This document shows, piece after piece, positions 1 through 5,890 of a stretch of 9,703 nt of DNA; positions within the stretch are counted from its first letter, which is position 1; every line of letters begins with the position of its first letter. The DNA is from JAWWPY01 sp964412845 (GTDB taxonomy: Bacteria > Actinomycetota > Actinomycetes > Streptosporangiales > Streptosporangiaceae): positions 1-9,703 of the forward strand of contig CAYPQM010000211.1 in assembly GCA_964412845.1 (NCBI GenBank). The letters are read 5' to 3'. The notes beneath the pieces were generated by a model. That model had not been told where the DNA came from, did not search any database, and was given only the letters and a program-made list of their open reading frames with translations. The position numbers and the translations under genes are program-made.

Positions 1-663
1 CCCTGGCAGGCCCGGCTGCTAAGCCGGCAGGTCGCCCAGGATTGCCTCCGGCACGGGCAGGAACCGGGCACCGTGCCCGCCGGGCTGCTCCGCTGGGCCC
101 GCGACATCCTGGAACCCGTGGTCGACTGGCGGCGGGTGCTCGCGGCGGAACTGCGCCGGGCCGTCGCGGATACGGCCGGTGCGGTCGATTACTCCTACCG
201 CCGGCCGTCCCGGCGGGCGTCCGTGGCGGGCCCGGTGGTGCTGCCAGCGCTGCGCCGGCCGGTACCTGAAGTGGCGGTGGTCTGCGACACCTCCGGCAGC
301 ATGACCGACGATCTGCTCGGCGCCGCCCTCGCCGAGGTCGAGGGCCTGCTGCGGTCACTGGGACTAGCCCGTCAGGTGCGGGTGCTGGCCTGTGACACGG
401 CGGTCGGGGCGGCGCAACGCGTCACCTCGGCGCGGCAGGTGGAACTGGTCGGCGGCGGCGGGACCAACATGGGCGCCGGCATCGCCGCGGCGGCGGGCCT
501 GCGGCCGCGGCCCGCGGTCACCGTGGTGCTCACCGACGGGTTCACGCCGTGGCCGGACAAGCCGCCCCGGGGCACCCGGATCGTGGTCGGCTTGCTCGGC
601 GACGAGGCGCCGGACGCACCCGGCTGGGCCACGGCCGTCCGGGTTCCGTCCGGTCAGTCATGA
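1..663 (+). CDS. VWA-like (DUF2201-type) protein, C-terminal part, 5' truncated
   Basis: The frame is open from base 1 and ends at TGA 661-663, leaving 220 residues; the start lies outside the window. The GTG at 73 is probably internal, because 24 upstream codons read well in frame. Visible is a von Willebrand A-like fold: a beta strand VAVVCDTSGSM with a MIDAS-type D-x-S-G-S (fragment residues about 96-100), then GGGGTNMGAGI with the MIDAS threonine (about 155), then VVLTDGFTPWP with the third acidic residue (about 179). The preceding stretch (PVVDWRRVLAAELRRA) matches the linker between the metallopeptidase-like N-terminal domain and the VWA-like domain of DUF2201 proteins. Family members usually sit beside a MoxR-type AAA ATPase gene and are thought to act with it as a chaperone or cofactor-insertion pair; that neighbour would lie to the left and is not seen. 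The substrate is unknown. Confidence 0.85.
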   Translation, partial: PWQARLLSRQVAQDCLRHGQEPGTVPAGLLRWARDILEPVVDWRRVLAAELRRAVADTAGAVDYSYRRPSRRASVAGPVVLPALRRPVPEVAVVCDTSGSMTDDLLGAALAEVEGLLRSLGLARQVRVLACDTAVGAAQRVTSARQVELVGGGGTNMGAGIAAAAGLRPRPAVTVVLTDGFTPWPDKPPRGTRIVVGLLGDEAPDAPGWATAVRVPSGQS

Positions 664-689
664 CCCGCACCGGCCGGCCGCAGCGGGGC

Positions 690-709
690 CGGGAAATCAC
701 TGATTCCTG
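690..709. terminator. weak inverted repeat between convergent VWA and CopD genes
   Basis: The 33 bases between the two convergent stop codons have no strong hairpin. An imperfect inverted repeat (GGAAATCA / TGATTCC, one bulged A, one-base centre, extendable by a G-U and a C-G pair) covers the CopD stop codon at 697-699. The centre is too tight for a good RNA loop, so this is only a candidate end signal. Confidence 0.2.
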
Positions 710-1728
710 CCGACGTGGCCGGGACGCCCTGGCCCGACGTGGGCGGCCGGGACGGCCCCGGCCCCTGGCCGCCTGCCGTGGCGGACCAGGTCCCCCGCGG
801 GACTGCCCGTGGCGGACCTGGCCGCCGCTGGCGTGACCGGAGTGGCTGGCGGCGTCAGCGCGGTGAGCAGGCCGGTCACCGCCAACGCGGCGGCGAGCAC
901 GCCGAACTCCAGCTTGGTCGCCCGGGCGGGCCCGGCCCCGGCGGCCGGCTGGTGCCGCAGCCAGACCCGCCCCGCGACGGCCAGCGCCGCCGCGACCGCG
1001 ACGAGCACCGCCTTGACGACAAGGACAATTCCGTAGGCCGTCGTCAGCAGCGATCCCAGCGGGACAAGCACCAGGGCGGAGACCACGCCGGTGCTCACCA
1101 CGAGGGCGAAGAGCCATGCCGCGGCGGTCCCGTACAGCCGGACCAAGCCCCGCATGGCGGCTGGGTCTGACCGCCAGGCGATCGCGGTACGCAGCACGTA
1201 GCCGAGCATCCCGGCCCAGAGGGCCGAAGGCAGCAGATGCGCGTAGGTGAGCAGCGCCCCGCCCACCAGGATGATGCCCTCCGGATGGGCACGGACCCCT
1301 TCCGCCGCGACCACCGCGAGCAGCGGGACCACGCTCAGGCCGGGCAGGCGCCAGCGCAGCAGCGCGGCAGCAGCCGCGAAAGCGCCGAACTCGACCATCG
1401 CGATCACGCCGGGAGAGGCAGATGTCAGGCGCGGCACGGACGGGTGCGCCAGGCCAGTGGCCAGGCTCCCGCCGCCCGCCGCCACGACGACGAGGCCGGC
1501 CGCCGCAGCGAGGCCGAGCAGCGACCACCGCAACGCCCACGGCGTCGGGAGCGGACCCGGAAAGTCTCCCTTGTACTGCCGGGACAGCCCGCGGCCGGCC
1601 AGTCCGCCGAGGGCCCCGGATAGCCCGGCGAACAGCAGCCACCGCAGGGTGGCCAGGACCCATACCGCGGGTGAGGACAGTACTGCCGGGCTGGCCGCGC
1701 CCGGCGCCGCCAGTCCATGGAGCAGCAC
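697..1728 (-). CDS. CopD-family membrane protein
   Basis: A 343-residue polytopic membrane protein with about eight hydrophobic segments, near residues 22-44, 69-91, 107-125, 130-148, 151-179, 200-225, 230-256 and 276-294. The family signature is clear: RAHPEG followed by LTYAHLLPSALWAGML (His149, His164, Trp171), a conserved lysine in a membrane helix (LVVKAVLV, Lys240), and the closing RATKLEFGVLAAALAVTGLLTALTPP typical of CopD domains. CopD proteins are linked to copper uptake or handling across the cytoplasmic membrane. No CopC domain is fused or adjacent here, so a copper role rests on homology alone. The start is GTG at 1728, the only start codon in frame before the first membrane segment; no clear ribosome binding site precedes it. 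The last 45 or so residues (Pro/Gly/Arg/Ala-rich) hold no membrane helix and look disordered. Confidence 0.85.
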   Translation of the reverse strand: MLLHGLAAPGAASPAVLSSPAVWVLATLRWLLFAGLSGALGGLAGRGLSRQYKGDFPGPLPTPWALRWSLLGLAAAAGLVVVAAGGGSLATGLAHPSVPRLTSASPGVIAMVEFGAFAAAAALLRWRLPGLSVVPLLAVVAAEGVRAHPEGIILVGGALLTYAHLLPSALWAGMLGYVLRTAIAWRSDPAAMRGLVRLYGTAAAWLFALVVSTGVVSALVLVPLGSLLTTAYGIVLVVKAVLVAVAAALAVAGRVWLRHQPAAGAGPARATKLEFGVLAAALAVTGLLTALTPPATPVTPAAARSATGSPAGDLVRHGRRPGAGAVPAAHVGPGRPGHVGRNQ

Positions 1729-1778
1729 GCGCCAATCATGGCAGCCACTGGCGATCCCGCCGTGTCAGGGGCCGCTGG

Positions 1779-1828
1779 GGCAGGGGGGACGGCAGTGTCA
1801 GGGGGACGGCAGGTCAGGGGGACGGCGG
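1779..1828. repeat. three imperfect 16-17 bp direct repeats at the 3' end of the 293-residue gene
   Basis: Three near-identical units of the form (GT)CAGGGGGGACGGCAG follow one another, with their ACGGC cores at 1789-1793, 1806-1810 and 1822-1826. A further GTGTCAGGGG half-unit lies at 1762-1771. The third unit contains the stop codon (TCA 1814-1816) of the leftward gene and encodes its last residues (PPSP). On the minus strand each full unit reads GCCGTCCCCCTGA, so each brings its own TGA. The likely origin is replication slippage. Confidence 0.6.
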
Positions 1829-2695
1829 CGCGAACCACGCGTGGCCGGCTCCGAACAGGTACTGATCGGCGATGTGGTTGAGCACCCGGCGCGCTTGCCG
1901 GAACCGGTCGGCCACCTCGCTGACGACGTCGAGCCGTGCCGTGCGCAGCGGCGCCAGATGGCAGGCGGCTTTGTACCAGCGCGCGCCCATGTACTCCAGA
2001 AGCTCGATCGCGGGCGCTTCGGCCAGGCGCTCGTGCGCCACGGCAGGCACCTGGGCGGCGCGCAGCAGCGCGGCCGCGCCGACCGGCCCGAAGGCGTACG
2101 CCGCGGCGTAATCGGGAAAGACCCCGGCCAGGAACAGGGAGACGTCACCGAGCCTGCGGTAGACACCCGGACGGTCGGCGTCAGGAACGCCGTCGAGCAG
2201 CCCGGCCAGCCGGACCGGGTCGAGCTCGCTGAACCGCCGGGTCCGGGTGCGGCCGCCGCTCCTGACCCGGTACCGCCCGCTGGCCACGCGGGTGAAGGAC
2301 GCGAGGAGTTCCGCGAGGAACAGGCGGCGGGCCGGTGAGCCGAGGAAGTCCCTGAGTTCGGGAGCATCGAAGAGCGGCACCCGCTGGCGCAGCCCGGCGC
2401 GCTCCGCGACGTGGTCCACGGACGCGAGTTCGGCCGCCGACCGGTGCACCGCCACGGCAAACGTCAGGAACGGGGACACCGGGACCGGCTGCCGGGCACG
2501 GCCCGGCGCCAGGTCATCCGGGGAGCCGAAGACCGCCTCGAACACGCGCGGATCGCCGAGCAGCCCAGCGAGCGCCGCGGGGTCGCCGCGCAGCCAGGAG
2601 GCATCCGGCCCGGCATGGGCCGCCGCGGCGAGCACCCTCAGGTCGGTGTCCGTGAGATGGCTCGCGTACCCGTCGCCAACAAGCGCACCATCCAT
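1814..2695 (-). CDS. conserved-looking hypothetical protein, 293 residues, mostly helical
   Basis: I do not recognise a named family. The 293-residue product has no signal peptide and no membrane segment, and looks like a soluble, largely alpha-helical cytoplasmic protein. Notable stretches are the N-terminal LTDTDLRVLAAAAH, a VSPFLTFAVAVHR helix (residues 73-85), the motif RRLGDVSLFLAGVFPDY (180-196), which resembles an LGD-x-SLF-x-x-G-x-FP pattern I associate with unannotated bacterial proteins, and a Trp/Tyr/His-rich C-terminal helix region (MGARWYKAACH, LNHIADQYLFGAGHAWF). A basic loop, RYRVRSGGRTRTRR (141-154), sits mid-protein. The ATG at 2695 is supported by a TAACGT -10-like box six bases upstream, which suggests a leaderless mRNA. 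It lies between genes for a YceI-like protein and a CopD protein on the same strand. Codon usage is consistent with a real gene. Function is unknown. Confidence 0.75.
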   Translation of the reverse strand: MDGALVGDGYASHLTDTDLRVLAAAAHAGPDASWLRGDPAALAGLLGDPRVFEAVFGSPDDLAPGRARQPVPVSPFLTFAVAVHRSAAELASVDHVAERAGLRQRVPLFDAPELRDFLGSPARRLFLAELLASFTRVASGRYRVRSGGRTRTRRFSELDPVRLAGLLDGVPDADRPGVYRRLGDVSLFLAGVFPDYAAAYAFGPVGAAALLRAAQVPAVAHERLAEAPAIELLEYMGARWYKAACHLAPLRTARLDVVSEVADRFRQARRVLNHIADQYLFGAGHAWFAPPSP

Positions 2696-2707
2696 CCCTT
2701 AACGTTA
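2696..2707 (-). promoter_or_regulatory. leaderless-type -10 box (TAACGT) of the 293-residue gene
   Basis: On the minus strand TAACGT (2707-2702) matches the actinobacterial TAnnnT -10 pattern. Six bases separate it from the ATG at 2695, so transcription would start at or next to the A of the start codon. No Shine-Dalgarno sequence precedes the ATG. The box lies in the perfect 8-bp palindrome TAACGTTA (2700-2707). No convincing -35 is visible. Confidence 0.45.
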
Positions 2708-2783
2708 CGCCGGTGCCGGCGGCCCGCCCAGACGGCGCAGCCCGCGGACGGTACCGGCGCACCGCTGCGTCGCACTGCCGTTC

Positions 2784-2806
2784 ACCAGCAGGCACACGGT
2801 GCTGGT
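2784..2806 (-). terminator. hairpin downstream of the membrane-anchored YceI gene
   Basis: ACCAGCA (2784-2790) and TGCTGGT (2800-2806) form a perfect 7-bp stem with a 9-base loop, starting 20 bases past the stop codon of the leftward YceI-like gene. No T-run follows, which is common for actinobacterial terminators. It would separate YceI from the 293-residue gene. Confidence 0.35.
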
Positions 2807-2826
2807 CACGGACCGGGCAGACAGGC

Positions 2827-3543
2827 TCAGGACCGCGCGAAGGTCAGCAGGAACTCAAGCTCACCGTGGTTCTCGGTGGTGACGAAGCTGCCGAAACTGG
2901 GGTTTGATATCCCCCATTTCGCAAACGTCACGGGAATTGACCCGGACACCTTGATCGCGGTCGAGGTGCGTTCCGCGGACAGCGTGAAGGTCACCGGCCG
3001 GGTCTGGCCATGCAGCGTGAGCTTCCCGGCGGCGGGGTATTTCTGTACCGTTCCGGCCGCCGGCACAGGTGCCAGGCTGATCGGGCTGACCAGGGTGAAC
3101 GTGCTGGTCGGATAGGTGGCCACGGCCATGATCCGGCCATCGAACTGCGCGTCACGCTGGCTTTGATCGCTCTTGACCGTGGACATCTGGACGGTGAAGG
3201 TGCCCGCCGTCACGCTCGTGCCTTTGATCGTCAGATGACCGGTGACGGACTTGGTGCGGCCGACGGCGATGTTGTCCTGCCCGGCCAGGACTTCCTTGAC
3301 CCGGTATCCCACCTCGGAACCGCTCGCGATCGTCCAGGTGCCGGCGACCGGCCCGGCCGGGGCCGGACTGGTGCCCTGGGCGGAGGCCGTCGGGCTGGAA
3401 CTGCCTTTCAGGCTGAGCGGCGCTGGGGCCTTGCCTTCGATGAGGTGGATATAGATGAACGGGCCGCCCACGGCGACGACGGCAACGAATGCCACGCCGA
3501 TGATGACCCAACGCAGCCAATGCCGCGATCCAGGCGACGACAC
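2827..3543 (-). CDS. membrane-anchored YceI-like lipocalin domain protein
   Basis: The product has a short basic N-terminus (SPGSRHWLR), one membrane segment (about residues 11-33, WVIIGVAFVAVVAVGGPFIYI), a Ser/Pro/Ala-rich linker, and then a YceI-like beta-barrel domain from about residue 68 to the end. YceI marks are GTWTIASGSEVGYRVKE, KSVTGHLTI, QRDAQFDGRIMAVATYPTSTF and GKLTLHGQTRPVTF. YceI folds bind long isoprenoid or amphiphilic ligands; here the barrel is expected outside the membrane, tethered by the N-terminal helix. Start choice: a perfect AGGAGG (3558-3553) lies immediately before a GTG at 3552 but nine bases before the next in-frame GTG at 3543, so 3543 is the workable start (238 residues). 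The ligand is unknown. A soluble paralogue is encoded at 7563-8120. Confidence 0.85.
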   Translation of the reverse strand: MSSPGSRHWLRWVIIGVAFVAVVAVGGPFIYIHLIEGKAPAPLSLKGSSSPTASAQGTSPAPAGPVAGTWTIASGSEVGYRVKEVLAGQDNIAVGRTKSVTGHLTIKGTSVTAGTFTVQMSTVKSDQSQRDAQFDGRIMAVATYPTSTFTLVSPISLAPVPAAGTVQKYPAAGKLTLHGQTRPVTFTLSAERTSTAIKVSGSIPVTFAKWGISNPSFGSFVTTENHGELEFLLTFARS

Positions 3544-3552
3544 GAGAGCCAC

Positions 3553-3569
3553 CCTCCTGTTTCTGTATA
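3553..3569 (-). promoter_or_regulatory. ribosome binding site and possible -10 of the membrane YceI gene
   Basis: On the minus strand AGGAGG (3558-3553) is a consensus ribosome binding site that fixes the GTG at 3543 as start. Just upstream, TATACA (3569-3564) resembles a -10 box. If used, transcription would begin almost at the ribosome binding site, giving a very short leader. No matching -35 is seen, so the promoter part is tentative. Confidence 0.4.
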
Positions 3570-3706
3570 GGCGGCCGCCCGTCCATCCGGCCCGCCATTG
3601 ACGACAATGAGCATGTCAGAACCATGATCCTTGCGTGGCCTCGTTGTCCGCTGCAGGCTCCTTCTGCGCAGTCTCTGAATGACCTGCACCCGCGCTCCCG
3701 GCGGGG

Positions 3707-3720
3707 TACAACTGTGGATC
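3707..3720 (+). promoter_or_regulatory. candidate leaderless-type -10 box (TACAAC) of the GNAT gene
   Basis: TACAAC (3707-3712) lies eight bases before the ATG at 3721, and no Shine-Dalgarno sequence lies between them. This spacing would place the transcript start at or within a few bases of the start codon. The box matches TAnnnT in five of six positions at best, and the -35 is weak, so this is a modest call. Confidence 0.3.
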
Positions 3721-4260
3721 ATGGCCGACCTGGTGCCGCCCACGTCCCTTGTCCGTGTCTCGTTCATCGCCGCCATGGACGAGTTCCGGGCCGAAGGGCG
3801 CGGCCGCCCCGGTGACCCGAGCATGGTCGGGGCCGAGATCCGTGACTACAGCGCCACGTGGGCCGACCCGGATGGTTTCGAGCAGTACGTCCGCCAGGTG
3901 CGCGACGAGGCGCTGGACGACACCCCGCGGTCCGCGGGCTACGTTCCTTCGACGACCCTGTGGTGGGTGGACGGTACTGCGTACCTCGGCCGGATCGCCA
4001 TCCGGCACCAGCTCACCCAGCACCTGCTGGACTACGGCGGGCACATCGGCTACGACATCAGGCCGTCCGCCCGGCGCCGCGGGCACGCCACCGCCATGCT
4101 CAACCGGACCCTTCCGGTCGCCGCCGGCCTGGGCATCAACCCGGCCCTGATCACCTGCGACGAGGACAACATCGGCTCGCGGAAGGTGATCGAGTCGAAC
4201 GGCGGCCGCCTTGAGGACCAGCGGGGCATCAAGCTGCGCTACTGGGTCCCGACCTCCTGA
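3721..4260 (+). CDS. GNAT family N-acetyltransferase
   Basis: A 179-residue soluble protein of the size expected for one GNAT domain. The acetyl-CoA pyrophosphate-binding loop is visible as IRPSARRRGHATAML (Arg-x-x-Gly-x-Ala, residues 113-127), preceded by beta strand 4 (HIGYDI) and the acceptor-side strand TAYLGRIAIRHQL. The C-terminal part ALITCDEDNIGSRKVIESNGG (about 142-162) is the usual GNAT motif B pattern with an Asn before a helix. It resembles the COG3981-type predicted acetyltransferases; the acceptor (small molecule, antibiotic or protein) cannot be told. ATG 3721 is preferred over an upstream in-frame ATG at 3679 because homology begins after it and a -10-like TACAAC sits just before it. 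It is divergent from the YceI gene and converges on DUF2087. Confidence 0.85.
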   Translation: MADLVPPTSLVRVSFIAAMDEFRAEGRGRPGDPSMVGAEIRDYSATWADPDGFEQYVRQVRDEALDDTPRSAGYVPSTTLWWVDGTAYLGRIAIRHQLTQHLLDYGGHIGYDIRPSARRRGHATAMLNRTLPVAAGLGINPALITCDEDNIGSRKVIESNGGRLEDQRGIKLRYWVPTS

Positions 4261-4545
4261 CCCGACGCCATCAGCGCGGTACATACTGCGCGGATACAAG
4301 GCGCAATGCACCGCGCCGATTTTGGGCCACAACAAGTTGGCGCATTGAGCACGCACACGGGGCATAATCCACCGCGCTGGTGCCGTAGCAGGTCATGTTG
4401 GCCCGGCTGGGGTGGCTTTCCTCGCCGGCGTTGATCGCTGAGACTGGGCGGGTGACGGATCGGCGGCGAGCGCGTGAGATCGATGATGACGAGGGCCAGC
4501 GCCTGCTGTACGGTCCGCCTCGCCGGCTGCCCGGCGGACCTGCCG
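4261..4545. other. 285-base convergent intergenic region, no recognisable gene
   Basis: Between the GNAT and DUF2087 stop codons lie 285 bases. The left half (about 4280-4410) is noticeably less GC-rich than the flanking genes. The right half is GC-rich with strong inverted repeats. The minus strand is open over 4271-4549, but its translation is rich in Arg, Ser and Pro, shows no domain I recognise and lacks a ribosome binding site. It may be a decayed gene or mobile-element remnant, or simply spacer with terminators at both ends. Confidence 0.4.
4274..4323 (+). terminator. nested hairpin with T-run downstream of the GNAT gene
   Basis: GCGCGGT (4274-4280) and ACCGCGC (4310-4316) form a perfect 7-bp outer stem. 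Its loop contains a second perfect 5-bp stem, TGCGC (4287-4291) with GCGCA (4301-4305). TTTT at 4320-4323 follows. The position, 14 bases past the acetyltransferase stop, fits an intrinsic terminator for the plus strand. Confidence 0.45.
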
Positions 4546-4560
4546 TCACGGCCCGGCAGG
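4512..4560 (-). terminator. tandem hairpins at the end of the DUF2087 gene
   Basis: Two perfect inverted repeats lie back to back. Reading leftward, CGGCAGG/CCTGCCG (4554-4560 with 4539-4545, 7 bp, 8-base loop) contains the DUF2087 stop codon (TCA 4546-4548) in its loop. Then GGTCCGCC/GGCGGACC (4512-4519 with 4533-4540, 8 bp, 13-base loop) follows. They share two bases, so only one can form completely at a time. No T-run is seen, as is common in high-GC actinobacteria. Confidence 0.5.
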
Positions 4561-4893
4561 GAGTGCTTGAGCCCGGGGCTCATCCGGCGGGGACGGGAGC
4601 ACAGTACCGCCGCTGCGCCAGTACTGGCCATCGGAGCGGGACAGGAACTCCTCGTCAACGAGATAACGGCGCAGCGCCGCATAGTCGGCGTGCAGGGCAC
4701 CGAGGAACAAGCTGACCCGGCGCTCTGAGTAGCGCACGCCCGGCTCGAAGGCCTGTGCGATCTTGTCCAGCAGCAGGTGCCGCCGCGCCTGCCGGGCCGG
4801 CAGGGTCGCTATCCGGCCGTGGCCGGTGAACGCCCGCAGCCGGGGGTCGCGAGTCACCGCCTCGATGACAGTTGCCGGGTCAAGCTCGGGCAT
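4546..4893 (-). CDS. DUF2087 domain protein, winged-helix-like
   Basis: A 115-residue soluble protein. The DUF2087 domain spans about residues 26-95: GRIATLPARQARRHLLLDKIAQAFEPGVRYSERRVSLFLGALHADYAALRRYLVDEEFLSRSDGQYWR. The pattern (basic patch, hydrophobic helix, GxRYSE, LHxDYxxLRRYLVD, YWR at the end) is characteristic. The domain resembles a winged helix and in many bacteria is fused behind ArsR-type regulators, so a DNA-binding or regulatory role is plausible but not shown. The first 20 residues form a helix of the kind seen in stand-alone members. The ATG at 4893 is preferred to an upstream in-frame TTG at 4953, which falls inside the candidate -35 box and lacks a ribosome binding site. 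The oxidoreductase gene lies 64 bases upstream on the same strand. Confidence 0.8.
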   Translation of the reverse strand: MPELDPATVIEAVTRDPRLRAFTGHGRIATLPARQARRHLLLDKIAQAFEPGVRYSERRVSLFLGALHADYAALRRYLVDEEFLSRSDGQYWRSGGTVLPSPPDEPRAQALPAGP

Positions 4894-4925
4894 GCCTGCA
4901 TTGTGATCCGCCCGGCCGGCCGCCG

Positions 4926-4953
4926 TAAGTACCTTTCGCTGAATCAGCGACAA
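4926..4953 (-). promoter_or_regulatory. candidate promoter and operator palindrome of the DUF2087 gene
   Basis: On the minus strand TTGTCG (4953-4948) and TACTTA (4931-4926) are spaced by 16 bases, a usable -35/-10 pair. Between them sits CGCTGATTCAGCG (4949-4937), a perfect 6-bp inverted repeat around one central base. A palindrome in the spacer is a classic operator position, so self-regulation by the winged-helix product is possible. The predicted transcript start is about 25 bases upstream of ATG 4893. Not experimentally supported. Confidence 0.4.
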
Positions 4954-4957
4954 GCGG

Positions 4958-5890
4958 TCAGCGGACCTGGGGCAGGACCTCGGACGCGATCAGCTCCAGG
5001 TGGTCGAGGTCACGCAGGTCGAGGATCTGCAGGTACATCCGGCCGGCGCCCTCGTCGGCGAACCGCCCGATGGAGTCCACCACCTCGGCGGGCGTTCCGG
5101 CCAGCCCGCCGGCCCGCAGATCGGCCGGATCCTGGCCGATCGCCGCGGCACGCCGGGCCAGCTCGGCATCGTCCCGTCCGCAGCACACGACCTGCGCGGC
5201 CGAGTACACCAGTGAGCCCGGCTCCCGGCCGGCTGTCTCGCACTCTTCCCGGACCCGGCCGTACAGGACTCCGGACCGCGCCGCGTCCGTGAACCCGACG
5301 TTGTATTCGTCGGCGAACTTCGCGGCCAGCCGCGGGGTGCGGCGGGGCCCCTTGCCGCCGATCAGGATCGGCGGGCGCGGTCGCTGGGCCGGCTTGGGCA
5401 GGGCGGGTGAGTCCGTCACCGAGTAGTAGGTGCCCTCGAACGAGAACGTCTTGCCCTCGGGCGTCGCCCACAGCCCGGTGATGATGGCCAGCTGCTCCTC
5501 GAGCCGGTCGAACCGCTCACCGACACCGGGGAACGGGATGCCGTACGCGGCGTGCTCCTCGGCGAACCAGCCGGCTCCCAGGCCAAGCTCGACCCGGCCG
5601 CGGCTCATGTGATCAACCTGGGCCACCGAGATGGCCAGCGGCCCGGGCAGCCGGAAGGTGACCGGGCTCATCAGGGTGCCCAGCCTGATCCGGGACGTCT
5701 CGCGGGCCAGGCCGGCCAGCGTCACCCAGGCGTCGGTGGGCCCGGGCAGCCCGCTCAGCTCACCCATCTTCAGGTAGTGATCAGACCGGAAGAACGCGTC
5801 GAAACCGAGGTTCTCGGTGGCCCGCGCGACCGCGAGCAGCCTGCTGTAATCGGCACCCTGCTGGGGCTCGGTGAAGATCCTCAATTGCAT
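4958..5890 (-). CDS. LLM class F420-dependent oxidoreductase
   Basis: A 310-residue soluble protein with the TIM-barrel layout of bacterial luciferase-like (LLM) monooxygenases. Visible signs are MQLRIFTEPQQGADYSRLLAVARATENLGFDAFFRSDHYL at the N-terminus, LAGLARETSRIRLGTLMSPVTFRLPGPLAISVAQVDHMSRGRVELGLGAGWFAEEHAAYGIPFP in the core (residues 58-121), and RPPILIGGKGPRRTPRLAAKFADEYN (171-197). The G-x-G-x-G-W-F-x-x-E-H stretch and the ILIGG strand are typical of actinobacterial F420-dependent members, which transfer hydride between reduced F420 and an organic substrate. The substrate is unknown. The start is ATG 5890, with AGGA seven bases upstream; in-frame codons back to 6088 run into the divergent sigma-factor gene and encode no conserved sequence. 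DUF2087 follows on the same strand after 64 bases. Confidence 0.9.
   Translation of the reverse strand: MQLRIFTEPQQGADYSRLLAVARATENLGFDAFFRSDHYLKMGELSGLPGPTDAWVTLAGLARETSRIRLGTLMSPVTFRLPGPLAISVAQVDHMSRGRVELGLGAGWFAEEHAAYGIPFPGVGERFDRLEEQLAIITGLWATPEGKTFSFEGTYYSVTDSPALPKPAQRPRPPILIGGKGPRRTPRLAAKFADEYNVGFTDAARSGVLYGRVREECETAGREPGSLVYSAAQVVCCGRDDAELARRAAAIGQDPADLRAGGLAGTPAEVVDSIGRFADEGAGRMYLQILDLRDLDHLELIASEVLPQVR

Noticed and set aside
697..850. Frameshift at the 3' end of the CopD gene
   Set aside because: The CopD domain is complete at the usual LTALTPP end; the tail is low-complexity, and no other frame continues a recognisable domain.
542..1735. Long open frame on the minus strand (397 codons) across the CopD gene
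   Set aside because: It is a high-GC shadow frame: the product is Arg/Gly/Pro-rich without domains, while the overlapping frame encodes a clear CopD membrane protein.
1247..2338. Long plus-strand open frame (363 codons)
   Set aside because: It is antisense to the CopD and 293-residue genes, has shadow-frame composition, no domain and no ribosome binding site.
2411..3115. Plus-strand open frame of 234 codons antisense to the 293-residue and YceI genes
   Set aside because: Low-complexity Arg/Gly/Ala composition and no recognisable domain; the YceI domain on the other strand is unambiguous.
3616..4365. Minus-strand open frame of 249 codons over the GNAT gene
   Set aside because: The GNAT frame has the acetyl-CoA loop motif; the antisense product has no motif and crosses two intergenic regions.
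4271..4549. Minus-strand open frame as a transposase remnant
   Set aside because: I could not match any transposase motif (no DDE or HTH signature) in any frame, and no terminal repeats flank it.
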